From Protopterus annectens (lineage: Eukaryota; Chordata; Ceratodontiformes; Protopteridae): a stretch of DNA of 64,000 bases. Both the position numbers and the translations under genes were made by a program. This document shows, one piece after another, positions 21,239 to 30,969 of the stretch; position 1 is the stretch's first letter, and each line of letters begins with the position of its first letter. Location: positions 1,213,770,577 through 1,213,834,576 of the forward strand of contig NC_056727.1 of assembly GCF_019279795.1 (NCBI RefSeq). The letters run 5' to 3'. The notes beneath the pieces are model-generated. The model did no database searches. It worked only from the letters and a program-made list of their open reading frames with translations, and was not told the origin of the DNA.

Positions 21239-23263
21239 CGTTTCGTTAGATTGTGTGAAGATGACCTGTATGATTATTTCTATAACCAACATACTAAGAA
21301 ATGTAAATACTTTAACATGACAAGGGAAGAGAAAGACTCCTTACATCTTCTTTCTAATACTAGTACCCTTACTATCAGGCCGGCAGATAAAGGTAGAGGG
21401 GTGGTACTTTTAAATACAGAAGATTACATTGCAAACATGAATGAAATGCTCAATGATTTAAAGACATATGAACCCATTACTATTAATAAAATTAATGAAA
21501 TACATGGAGCTATAGAGGAGGTTATTTTTGATATGCTTATGTGTAAACAGATTACTGGAGAACTTTACACTTTTTTTCACAAAGATTTTATACGTATCCC
21601 CACTATAAAAGGGCTCCCAAAGATACATAAAAATCTAGATCCACCGCCCATGAGACCTATTGTATCTGGGGCAGGTTGGGCCACAGAGCATATCTCTCTC
21701 TTCCTTGAAAAAGCCTTACATCCGTTGGTAGATAAAGTACCACATATTTTGAGGGATACTTATCAACTTCTTGAGTCAATAGAAAAATTGGACTTTAATT
21801 TAAATGATTCCGAATATAAGTTGATTACTTTAGATGTGAAGAACCTGTTCACCTCCATCCCTAATGAGGAGGGAATACAGGCTATCAGGGAGCTTATGGT
21901 ACATGAGAGTGGCTATAGTAATGACAGACAGATTTTGATCTGCCAGTTACTAGACCTTGTCCTATCATATAATGTGTTTTCTTTTGGTACCCAATTATAC
22001 AAACAGAAGTGGGGAGTAGCCATGGGCACTTCGTGTGCCAACACATACGCTAACCTGGTTGTGTATGGTTGGGAGAAAGAACACCTCTTTCCTCATGATA
22101 GCTTTAAAAAGGTTATCGTCTACAAAAGATTTGTAGACGATATACTGATTGTATGGAAAGGATCCAGTGTGGACTTTAACAGCTTCTTGGATTATCTTGA
22201 AAATTCCAGTAATTTCCTGAGCTTCACCATGGACATGTCTAGCACAACCATTCATTTTTTGGATGTTAGTTTGAGCATCAGAGCAGGAGGGCTAGTTCCC
22301 TCACTATATAGAAAACCCAGCTGGAAAAACACACTCCTGAGTTACGATAGCATGCATCCCAGGCATGTCTTTCCTGGTATAGTAAGGAGCCAGTTTATTA
22401 GAGTAAGTAGAATGTGTAGAGATGAGGTGACTAGGTCAATGCAAATCGGACTCATGGAAGAGCTGTTTAAGGATAGAGGATACGACAGTAAAATGTTAAA
22501 TGACATTAAGGAGGACATATTAGGTCCTACGAGAGTAACTCTACATTCAAATAGGCAGAGAACAAGGGGCTTTCATCAAAAACCGTTGGGTCAAGACAAA
22601 GTTAGGCTTACAGTTACTTACACCAATGACTATGCAGCCATAAAGAGAATTATAAGTAATAACTGGAAGATTTTGACAGTTGACCATAACACCTTAAGTT
22701 TAGTGGGGAATACGCCTAGTATAGCCTATCGCAACCACAAGAATTTAAAGAGACTACTTTGTGATAACTTTAAATCATGTGAAGTACCAGTAACTGTTAA
22801 GGCTAGCAAGAGAGGGACCTATCCCTGCATGAACTGCAACACATGCAGGTATATAAGTAAAGAACAAGTTTTTAACCATCCTACATTGAGTTCGACATTT
22901 AAGCCTAGATTTTATGCTAATTGCGAAACGCAGAATTTGATCTATCTTGCAACTTGTGAGCACTGTACAGCCTTCTATGTGGGGCTGACTAAGAGATCCT
23001 TCAAGAAAAGGCTTTATAATCACATTTATGACATTCGCCAGAAAAAGGAACAGAATGCTTTAGCCAAGCACATCATAGCCTTCCCGGACCATACATTCTG
23101 TTTTAGGGTCCTACAGATAGTTAAGAAAAGTGTTAGAGGGGGGGATCAAGTAAACAAACTAGAGATGGTGGAACTTGAATGGATTTTTAAGCTTAGAGCA
23201 CATGTGCCCCCAGGCTTGAATGCTTATGTTTCCCTCAAACCTATATTGAAAAATAGGGATTGA
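21173..23263 (+). CDS. Penelope-like RT/GIY-YIG endonuclease ORF with a Tc1-derived N-terminus
   Basis: An uninterrupted 696-codon frame. Residues 1-22 are Tc1 transposase; PLE sequence begins at residue 23 (RFVRLCEDD). RT motifs: TIRPADKGRGVVLLN, IPTIKGLPKIHKN, LITLDVKNLFTSIP, WGVAMGTSCA and the catalytic FVDDILIVW. A Cys-rich linker (CMNCNTC) follows, then a GIY-YIG nuclease (NLIYLATCEHC, AFYVGLTKRSFKKRL, and a late catalytic Glu in LEWIF). PLEs prime reverse transcription at a nuclease cut. It resembles Neptune/Poseidon-type enzymes but seems to lack the first part of the usual N-terminus, so it is probably a 5'-truncated copy. The Met start is simply the first in frame; whether the chimera is made is unknown. 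Confidence 0.9.
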   Translation: MSQNLQASAGNLKMNRNFTFQHRFVRLCEDDLYDYFYNQHTKKCKYFNMTREEKDSLHLLSNTSTLTIRPADKGRGVVLLNTEDYIANMNEMLNDLKTYEPITINKINEIHGAIEEVIFDMLMCKQITGELYTFFHKDFIRIPTIKGLPKIHKNLDPPPMRPIVSGAGWATEHISLFLEKALHPLVDKVPHILRDTYQLLESIEKLDFNLNDSEYKLITLDVKNLFTSIPNEEGIQAIRELMVHESGYSNDRQILICQLLDLVLSYNVFSFGTQLYKQKWGVAMGTSCANTYANLVVYGWEKEHLFPHDSFKKVIVYKRFVDDILIVWKGSSVDFNSFLDYLENSSNFLSFTMDMSSTTIHFLDVSLSIRAGGLVPSLYRKPSWKNTLLSYDSMHPRHVFPGIVRSQFIRVSRMCRDEVTRSMQIGLMEELFKDRGYDSKMLNDIKEDILGPTRVTLHSNRQRTRGFHQKPLGQDKVRLTVTYTNDYAAIKRIISNNWKILTVDHNTLSLVGNTPSIAYRNHKNLKRLLCDNFKSCEVPVTVKASKRGTYPCMNCNTCRYISKEQVFNHPTLSSTFKPRFYANCETQNLIYLATCEHCTAFYVGLTKRSFKKRLYNHIYDIRQKKEQNALAKHIIAFPDHTFCFRVLQIVKKSVRGGDQVNKLEMVELEWIFKLRAHVPPGLNAYVSLKPILKNRD
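21227..21238. repeat. target-site duplication of the PLE, left
   Basis: ACTTTTCAACAC here and ACTTTACAACAC at 24445-24456 differ by one base. Both encode part of the Tc1 FTFQH / VTLQH segment. The length suits PLE insertion. Confidence 0.88.
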
Positions 23264-24240
23264 CAGTGCTATTAATAGTTTTTTAGTTGTTTTAGTAGCT
23301 ACTGAAGTAGTGAATACTTCTATATTCTATAGTATGAGTCTTAATACATATGTCTGTACATATTTATACACTTCTTTATGTAGGATTCTTAGTAACCTGT
23401 TATGAATTACCCTGGATTTTTATTTGCCAGTATTCAATATATGCACAGTAAAGAGTAGAGTAGTGGATAGATTATATAAGTACTACTCTGTCTATTTATT
23501 TATTTACTTATTTATTCATGTGCATTTCAGCATCTCTCATCTCCAGCTTTTCTGATGTTTTAATATCTTGTTTCTACTAGTATGTGTATTAATAAGTCAT
23601 TTTTCAGGGCATGAACTGAAGTTTTGTCTTACAACAAGTTGATTGCCCAGTGTGTTTTATGCTTTTTATAGTAAGCCAGCTACAGTTTTCTAGCATATTT
23701 TAGTTCCAGTATATACACACCAAGCTTCTATGCACATTTTGAGCCCTTATTTTAGTGTATTTTAGTGTAGTTAGATACTTTATATTAACATTTGTATTAA
23801 CTTTTATATTACTTACATACTGTCCTAAATACATATATATATATATATTTTTATATATGTAAGTATTTAACATATTGGTCATTTAGTCTCCATTCTTAAT
23901 ACTATAATTAAGGTTTCAATAATTGTTTCAGTATGAATAGCAATAGAATTGTGCTTATATTCAGACATATTATGTTTACAACCTTTGTTAACTTTTTGTT
24001 TCACCCTAAAGATAGAATTTTATACCAAGGTAAGTGTCTTTAGTTTCAAATGTTGGATATGAGTTTTTTGACTCTGCTATAGTACTTAGTTTTATTCTGT
24101 AATATACACGAAGTAGGCAGAGGGAGGGGTGTTGACTTTTGAGGTATTAGTTTGCTTTACTGAAAGATTTTTTAGCTAATTAATTTAATAATTGAATAAT
24201 TGATACCCCTGCATTAGTATATAAAGGGCATGGCTCTGTT
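23264..24240 (+). other. PLE 3' region, AT-rich, no ORF
   Basis: AT-rich untranslated part of the PLE between the stop codon and the ribozyme. It includes an (AT)n run at about 23830-23850 and a TTTATT-type repeat near 23490-23515. No coding frame or further motif is seen. Confidence 0.7.
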
Positions 24241-24246
24241 TTAAAG

Positions 24247-24292
24247 TTGATCTGAAGAAGCGTACGGCAGCAGTACGCGAAAGCGCTTATCA
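24247..24292 (+). ncRNA. hammerhead ribozyme of the PLE
   Basis: Core CTGAAGA at 24252-24258 and GAAA at 24279-24282. Stem II pairs GCGTAC (24260-24265) perfectly with GTACGC (24273-24278) around a 7-base loop. Stem III is the self-complementary AGCGCT at 24282-24287. Stem I pairs TGAT (24248-24251) with ATCA (24289-24292). Predicted cleavage follows T24288. An extra A (24259) separates core and stem II, as in the palindrome copies at 4.7 kb. Hammerheads are a known part of PLE terminal regions; activity here is inferred. Confidence 0.85.
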
Positions 24293-24444
24293 TCTTGTTT
24301 TTATCGTGAATAAACTATCTTGTGGATTACAGCCTTGCTTCTTGACTGCATTCCTTCAACGTGGTGGGTACTATAGCGTTTATTCTGCTGATTATTTTGT
24401 TTGTTCACTATTAGACCCGCAGAGTGTGTGGCATTTATCCGGTT

Positions 24445-24456
24445 ACTTTACAACAC
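24445..24456. repeat. target-site duplication of the PLE, right
   Basis: Second copy of the 12-bp repeat at 21227-21238, after which Tc1 transposase resumes. Confidence 0.88.
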
Positions 24457-24741
24457 AGTGATGACCCCAAGCACACATTCAAATCAACAAAAGAATGGCT
24501 TCACCAGAAGAAAATTAAAGTTTCGGAATGGCCCAGCCAGAGCCCAGACCTAAATTCAATAGAAAATCTGTGGGGTGACCTGAAGAAGGCTGTGCACAAG
24601 AGATGCCCTTGCAATCTGACAGATTTGGAGTGCTTTTGCAAGGAAGAGTGGGCAAATATTGCCAAGTCAAGATGTGCCATGCTGATAAACTCCTACACAA
24701 GAAGACTGAATGCTGTGGTTCATAGGTTAGTACTAAGCTAG
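24445..24741 (+). pseudogene. Tc1 transposase, C-terminal part
   Basis: Continues the transposase after the PLE: DDPKHTFKSTKEWLHQKKI holds the second catalytic Asp region, and SQSPDLNSIENLWGDLKKAV holds the final Glu. Spacing fits DD34E. It ends NSYTRRLNAVVHRL, running into the SINE pair at 24721. The frame is open across this part. Confidence 0.92.
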
Positions 24742-24847
24742 CTGCCCTTGCGAGCCATTTTAAGCCTAGCCAATTATCCCTTGTGAGACTCAAACCCTGC
24801 ACCTTGTGCTTGTAAGGCAAACACATTAACCATTAGGCCACCCTCCC
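24721..24847 (-). mobile_element. tRNA-derived SINE with LINE tail, copy 1
   Basis: Minus strand: GGAGGGTGGCCTAATGGTTA (A-box region), then GCAGGGTTTGAGTCTCACAA (B-box region), then a body ending GGCTAGGCTTAAAATGGCTC ... CTTAGTACTAACCTATG. The last 50 bases resemble the CR1-like LINE 3' tail, pointing to the LINE as its mobilising partner. Confidence 0.85.
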
Positions 24848-24864
24848 ATCTCAGAGTATTCTGT

Positions 24865-24991
24865 CATAGGTTCATACTAAGCTAACTGCCCTTGTGAGCC
24901 ATTTTAAGCCTAGCCAATTATCCCTTGTGAGACTCACCCCTTGCACCTTGTGTTTGTAAGGCAAACACCTTAACCATTAGGCCACCCTCCC
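24865..24991 (-). mobile_element. tRNA-derived SINE with LINE tail, copy 2
   Basis: Second copy in the same orientation, 17 bases from the first and closely similar. Both start (on the plus strand) with CATAGGTT, also the Tc1 sequence at the site, so a tandem insertion or a local duplication are both possible. Tc1 sequence resumes at AATTAAATC after 24991. Confidence 0.85.
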
Positions 24992-25100
24992 AATTAAATC
25001 AAAAGGTGTTTCAACAAAGTATTAGTTTAAGAGTGTGCACACTAATACAACCAGCGTATTTGTACATTTTGTTATTTAAGGAGTAAACTAAAACATTTCA

Positions 25101-25935
25101 GAGCTTTACCAGAAAGGCTCATCCAGACTCTGCTACACTTTGCTGTGAAGGAAAGGTTAGTTTGCTGTTATTTTTTGTATTTCTGTATTTGTATTTCTGT
25201 ATTGCCTTTCTATATTTTGAATACTGTAGTTTGTTTTCTTTACCTTGTGTTTTGCTTGCATTCTGTTTAACAGCATATTAAAACTTCAAAAGAGACCACA
25301 GCTCTCTCTGTTCTGAGTCAGGCAGAATTTTTCCCTCCCTCCCACCCATTTAAGTTGTCTTGTTAAATACCACTGTCTTTCTAGTTGCCCGCCTCTTATG
25401 TTAATCTGACCATATATCTCATTTCTCTCTACTTTCACTGGCTTATGTGAGTAATCACAAAACCATCACTTTTGAAATCCCACCCTTCAATTATTTAAAT
25501 TTATTGGCCATCCTACAATATTTCATAGTACCAAAATACAAAAGTAACCACCCCTTTCAGTCCATCTTGCTGTTTTAAAAATAGTAACTCTCCACTAAAC
25601 CTTAACTTTTTAAAACAGGTAAAACTCAAGTTACCTACTTTCATATCTAACTTCTCTAGTGCACACTGCAGAGTGCATTCTTTTCAATCTTACCTTTAAG
25701 CATCCCTGTTACTAGCACTTTCTCTAATACCGAAAAGATCATCTCTACTTGACTCCAAGTAGACTTTTCTCTATCTGTTAAACCTAGCACTTGCTCCTAC
25801 AGTACTTATTACCTTGATACGGCACTCTTATAGATAGCACCCCAAAAAGGCAAACCCCCATTTCTCGGTCACTCACGTCCCCGGAATCTCTTTTAAAGTT
25901 TTTTTGTCTAGTCCTTCTAGCATGTCGAGGATCAG
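25101..25935 (+). promoter_or_regulatory. LINE-C 5' untranslated region
   Basis: 835 bases before ORF1 with no long frame; it includes TTTGTATTTCTGTATTTG repeats near 25180. By analogy with other LINEs it would hold the internal promoter, but no defined promoter motif is visible. Confidence 0.55.
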
Positions 25936-26859
25936 TTGCTAGTGTCCTCTCCTGCTCAGCTGGTGAACCTGGGAATATTGAGGCAATGTTACAATTGCCT
26001 CATGTACACAGACAACCCTCTCCTCCTCCCACAAAACACAAATACATGCGAGAGATGCAACTATACGGCCAAACTGGAGGCTGAGCTCTCTCAACATAGG
26101 ACTGGCAAGACCAGTCAGGAGGAGAAGGTTACCACACACACTATAGACCCAGTCTCACATAGTACCATCACAACCTCAAATCATACACATAAACACACAA
26201 AGACATACTCGGCGGCTCTGATCAAAAATCTACCTAAACAGCAGAGGCCACCAAAGCAGACACCCAAACAACCACCACCTCAGAACACAACACCTGCAAC
26301 ACATAGACCTCACAGTCAGAGTGTCAAACAGTCACAGCCCTTAAGGCCAAACACAATGCCAGACACACTAGTCATTGGTGACTCCATAGTCAGACACACT
26401 GACGTCCCGCTCACCAGACTGAGTAAGGAGAAGGTCACAGTAAGCTGCCTGTCGGGCGCTAGAATCCGCCACATAACGCAAGCACTCAGGTCTCTCAACA
26501 GCAGGTACAAATATGACTCAGTCATTGTCCACGCTGGTGTAAACGACCTGAGACGTACCTCCTTGGACTACATGAAAAGAGACATTGAGGAGCTCTCTGA
26601 TTATGTAGCCCAGGCAGGTATGACCCTGACCTTGAGCAGTATCCTACCTTCACCAAGAATGATGCCACAATACAGAGATAAGATGATCAGCTTTAACAAT
26701 TGGCTTAAACTCTGGTGTCATTCAAAGGGGATCCAATGTCTGTCTGCCTGGGATGACATGCTGGACAAGCCACGCTGCTTCGCAAGGGACGGCTTGCACC
26801 TGTCACCCTGGGATTCGGATATTGGCAAAGGCTCTTGCCACCCCATAGTGCCTTTTTAG
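25936..26859 (+). CDS. LINE-C ORF1 protein with SGNH esterase domain
   Basis: An intact 307-codon frame. N-terminal Cys pairs (CYNC at residues 18-21, CERC at 38-41) look like a small zinc-binding module. A basic Gln/Pro/Thr-rich linker (about 80-135) may bind RNA. The C-terminal half is an SGNH/GDSL-type fold: GDS with the nucleophile Ser at 148-150, GVND at 201-204, and DGLH with catalytic Asp and His at 285-288. Esterase-containing ORF1 proteins are known from CR1 and L2 LINEs. ORF2 begins downstream. Its intact state contrasts with the heavily broken ORF2. Confidence 0.88.
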   Translation: MLVSSPAQLVNLGILRQCYNCLMYTDNPLLLPQNTNTCERCNYTAKLEAELSQHRTGKTSQEEKVTTHTIDPVSHSTITTSNHTHKHTKTYSAALIKNLPKQQRPPKQTPKQPPPQNTTPATHRPHSQSVKQSQPLRPNTMPDTLVIGDSIVRHTDVPLTRLSKEKVTVSCLSGARIRHITQALRSLNSRYKYDSVIVHAGVNDLRRTSLDYMKRDIEELSDYVAQAGMTLTLSSILPSPRMMPQYRDKMISFNNWLKLWCHSKGIQCLSAWDDMLDKPRCFARDGLHLSPWDSDIGKGSCHPIVPF

Positions 26860-26899
26860 GCAACGCGCAAATTCTAAACGTACCACCCTCGAGCACAAA

Positions 26900-29670
26900 A
26901 AGGAAAAAAACTAAGGGTAATGCTGCTCAATGCCAGAAGTCTAAATCTCAAAATGCACGCACTCGAGGCCCTTCTCAGTATGGAGAACATCGATGTCTGT
27001 GCAGTGACAGAAACCTGGTTCAAGGCTCCTGAGAGCACCCCAGCACTATCAGGTTTTACCTCTTATCATGCGTTCCGGCCCCAAAATCCGGACAATACCA
27101 AGAAAGATCCATATTCATCAAAGACACCCACACCTCAAGACTGGTGGCAACGCACGATGCATCGGAGACCATCCAGGTGCAATTAACCATAGGCAAGACT
27201 GCTCTGCAAATTGTAGCATGTTACAGGCCACCCTCACAAACTCAGGAACCTCACATGGCCTTCCTGAAAACACTAGAGGGATAAATGTATCACCAAACAC
27301 CATCATACTAGGTGACTTCAATTACCCTAATATAGACTGGGAACACTACTCAAGCCCAAACACCCTAGCCCAAAAGTTCCTGGAATTCATAAACTCAAAT
27401 GCCATGGAACAACTAGTCACCATCCCCACAAGAGGAGAAAACATACTTGATCTCATCATCACGAACATGGGAGCACAATGTTCAACACCGAAGTATACCC
27501 CTCACTGGTGAGATCAGATCACAAACTAATCTCGCTGGAGGTCCTCATCCCACCCCACCTGAAATAAAAGACCACAGTAAAGAACTTCTCAAAGCCGACT
27601 TCACACTTCTAAAGACTAGTGTGGTCTCCTTTAAGGCCCCGAGCCGACGGAAAACAGTACTCAAGCCGCTGAATCACTTACAAATGCCTTCTACCAGCAC
27701 CTGCAGGACTGCATGGATAAGGCAATCCCAAGCAAAACAAAGACTCTTTGTACCAAAGGCAAGCGTCCACTCTGGTGGACCCCAGCCATAAACAAACTCT
27801 ACAACAAAAGGAGGAAGCTACTACAAGATAGAGCAAAATCCTTAAAAGGTAAGACACCCTTGATCACTATAAGTAAAAACTAAGAGCTCTCATAAAATCA
27901 TCCAAAGCAAATTTTGAGAGAAAAATAGCTAAAGACTCGAAAGACAATCATAAGGCCTTCTTTAGCTATGTTAGAAACCTGGGAGGAAACTCCCAGATAT
28001 GCTCAGAACTAGTTCAAAATGATGTGAAGATTACTGATCCTACAGACATTGCCAACATACTGGCTGACAGGTTCAGTGCAAACTTCTCCCCTCCCCAAAG
28101 GAGAGATATCTATACCAAGCGATTGCAGCCCCCAAACATCTCCAACGCCCAAGTGAGAACTGCTCTCTCCAAAGCAAAAACACAGCATCCATGGGACCTG
28201 ATGGTGTCCCCGGCTGTGTGCTCCACGAACTCAATGAGGAATTAAACCCACAGCTAGGACAGCTGTTTAATCATAGTCTTACCTCTGGATACGTGCAGGA
28301 GTGGCGCACTGCAACTGTGGTCCCACTTCACAAAGGCGGTGCCTCCACCGACCCTGGAAATTACCGCCCATTAGCTTGACAAGCCTTATCTGCAAAGCCA
28401 TGGAGAGGATCATAATGGACCTCATAAATAAAGACATAGGGAATTTGCAGACTTTGGATCCATCCCAGTTTGGCTTTGTCAAAGGCAGATCATGCCTTCT
28501 AAACTTGGTTGACTTTTTGAAACAGTCACCAAAGCCATTGATGAGGAAAGGCAGTCCATACAGCCTACCTCGATCTGGCGAAGGCCTTTGATACAATACC
28601 CCACTCGGGTATCATTGAAAAACTCATCAGCTTAAATGTTAACCCATACATCATAAGATGGGTTGCAAACTGGCTGAGTGACAGAACCCACAGGGTCAGA
28701 GTTGCTGGCGCCATGTCAGACTCAAAGCCTGTCACAAGTGGTGTACCACAGGGCTCAGTCCTGGGCCCACTCTTGTTTGGCATCTACTTTTCCAGTACAA
28801 GCAAACACAGGAGGGTTATGGCTGACAAAGTTTGCAGATGACTGCAAACTGGGCCATAGTAAAAACACATCTGACACAGATATCCTTCAGAAGGGTCTCA
28901 CAGAAACGGATAACTGGTGCCAGAGCCATGGCCTAAAGTTAAATGCCAAAAATGCATAGTCATACCCTTCGGGAAAAACAAGGTTACCCCTAGCTACCAA
29001 ATAGGTGGCAATCCACTGAGTACAGAAGAAGTTATCAGGGACCTGGGGACCCAGGTTGATAGTAGTCTGTCATTCGACACCCATGTAGCTAAAGTAGTTA
29101 GGAAGACCTTCTACATTGCCCACCTTATCATGAAGGGATTCTCATCTAGATCAAGGGAGGTCATAGTCTCCCTATACTCATCACTCATCAGACCAATGAT
29201 TGAGTACAATGCCCCATTCGAATGTATCTGACCCGACACTTGCAGCAGCTGGAGAGGCCACAAAGTTCCTCACCAAAAGGATAAAGGGTCTCAAACATCT
29301 GTCCTATGCTGCCCGACTGAAAGAACTCCAGCTCTATTCAGTCGCACGCTTGCTCAGAGGTGACCTTTGCCTAACATACAAGGCCATGTCAAACCCAGAT
29401 TTGATGAATATGCTTCACCTCAAAAATCTAGATCCGTCAGAGCCACAAGGCGGGAGACTTAAACCTCGACACGGCTATTAATAGGGCGTGCTGGAGGGAT
29501 AGATTCATCACCCAAAGACTCCCTATGCTGTGGAATAAAATCCCGGTATATGTGAGGCAGAGCACCTCGCTGGCCTTGTTCAAGAGAAATCTTGACCAAT
29601 GGATGGGAGATCGCAGATATACCCCAGGGATTACCTCAGTGTCACTGCTCAACAGAGGCACAGCAAAATA
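26900..29670 (+). pseudogene. LINE-C ORF2: endonuclease and reverse transcriptase, frameshifted
   Basis: The apurinic-type endonuclease is read as LLNARSLNLK and IDVCAVTETWF (near 26920-27020), ILGDFNYPNIDW and LDLIITNMG (27305-27475), and RSDHKLISLE (27512). RT motifs: VVPLHKGG, DPGNYRP, PSQFGFVKGRSCLLNL, TSGVPQGSVLGPLLFGIYF and the catalytic FADDCKLG near 28830. The C-terminal region follows, with VIRDLGTQVDSSLSF. Many single-base shifts split the frame, so ORF2 cannot function as it stands. Confidence 0.9.
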
Positions 29671-29756
29671 ATGGGTATAGTTCCCCATACTAAAGGGGTG
29701 GCGTAAGCCACAAAACTATGGGCTAGGCTTGTAAATGCCCTCGGGCAGATAGCCTA

Positions 29757-29788
29757 GTATGAACCTATGAACCTATGAACCTATGAAC
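29757..29788 (+). repeat. LINE-C 3' octamer repeats
   Basis: About four CTATGAAC units. The same tail type closes LINE-A (11818-11836) and is echoed in the SINE tails, where it may serve as the reverse-transcriptase recognition end. Confidence 0.88.
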
Positions 29789-29790
29789 AG

Positions 29791-29938
29791 ATTTGTTTGC
29801 TTTTCAACTGAATTGTACAGGCTATAGGCCACATTAAAGGTGGGAAAACTTTTGAAATGATTTATTGTGGTCTCTTTTTTTTTATATCACAAAAATCTGG
29901 CATTTTAACAGGGGTGTGTAAACTTTTTATATCCACTG
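29791..29938. repeat. Tc1 inverted terminal repeat, right
   Basis: Partner of 20105-20250, placed directly after the 3' end of LINE-C. Its preservation shows that all nested insertions occurred inside one Tc1 copy. Confidence 0.9.
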
Positions 29939-29940
29939 TA

Positions 29941-30969
29941 CATCAGACAATAGTAAAGTGGGTAAAAGTAAAACATTTGAAAGACTGATTACAGAGCTGA
30001 AACAACATGGCAAAGAGGAAATTCAGCTGGGATGGGTACCATTTGTAGTGTAAAAATACACTGTCATTAGAAATTCACATCAGTGATGCCTCAGCATTAA
30101 CATAACCAGGAATTTAAAAACTAAATGATGTCAGCTATTAAAATAAGTAAATAATAAATAAAATTGTAGTTTTTGAATGAAAAAGGAAATTCATACCTTA
30201 GAGAGACTTGTATATATAACTTCTCACTAGCAAAGAGGCAGTAGCTATTTTTTGATTCTAGGAAAGTATGCCATTCTTATTTAGATACTATGACTGTACT
30301 CAAGGAATACTGCAAAGCACCTAACAATTTATGGAAATTTAGAAACAACTTGGGTTTAAGGAATGTAGAATGGAAGAAGAATATTTTGCTTTAAAGTGAA
30401 AGCAGACATCTTACCCTCATTTATGTATAGAACAGGGGATCAAACACTGGTATAGTGAGAATAGTCTGGTCAACACTACTGGCATGTACACATGGATAAT
30501 TTAATAGAATGCTGCAAAAACACTTTACAATACATGATGTAAATGGAAACAATGATTTTTACCTTGCAAAATGCAAGTGAGGGAATCATTTCTGACCTGA
30601 CTAAGAAATTAAGAAATGTGTAGAAAAATTAGACAACACTGCAATTAGGCAAAACAATGAAGGGAATGAGAAAAAGGAAATAAAGAGTAAAATTTCTCTT
30701 ATACCTAGAAAATTGATAAAGAGCCAAAAAAGGAAGCAGAAGTTACAAGCAATTATGATGTATTACAAGGTAATAAAGTAAAATTAATGGAAAATAAATT
30801 AGCTATGGAAACAGAAGAAAAATATAAAAAATCTGGGAAATAATTAAAATGCAAAAAAGAATGTTAAAGAAAAGAAGGGTTAAATAAACTGGGAATAAAC
30901 ACACGTCAACCACTGTATTGCCAAACTGGCACACAGATAGGATGCAGATATCTAAATAGGGGAAGTTAC
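29941..30969. other. no recognised gene or repeat
   Basis: AT-rich sequence between Tc1 and LINE-D. No TE end, motif or long frame is seen. Confidence 0.5.

Larger units (their letters stand above)
21239..24444 (+). mobile_element. Penelope-like retroelement inserted in Tc1
   Basis: About 3.2 kb, flanked by a 12-bp direct repeat of Tc1 sequence. It comprises a 5'-truncated RT-endonuclease ORF, a long AT-rich 3' region, a hammerhead ribozyme at 24247-24292 and about 150 bp of tail. The intact long frame suggests that it is younger than Tc1. Confidence 0.93.
25101..29788 (+). mobile_element. CR1/L2-like LINE-C, near full length, inserted in Tc1
   Basis: It has a 5' untranslated region, ORF1, ORF2 and a 3' end of CTATGAAC octamers. 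It sits in the Tc1 3' untranslated part: Tc1 reads AAACATTTCA before 25101 and ATTTGTTTGCTTTTCAA from 29791. At most a 2-3 base target duplication is visible. The esterase-type ORF1 and the short octamer tail point to the CR1/L2 group. Confidence 0.92.
20105..29938 (+). mobile_element. Tc1-like DNA transposon, split by nested insertions
   Basis: The ends read CAGTAGATATAAAAAG at 20105 and its complement CTTTTTATATCCACTG ending at 29938, both flanked by TA (20103-20104 and 29939-29940), as expected for Tc1/mariner. Removing the PLE, two SINEs and LINE-C leaves about 1.6 kb, the normal size for a Tc1 element. The transposase is broken, so this is an inactive scaffold that collected later insertions. 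Confidence 0.93.

Noticed and set aside
24781-24847. tRNA-like sequence that might be a real tRNA gene
   Set aside because: It has A- and B-box-like parts but no clear cloverleaf with a valid anticodon arm, and it is fused to a LINE-like tail and repeated; it is a SINE head.
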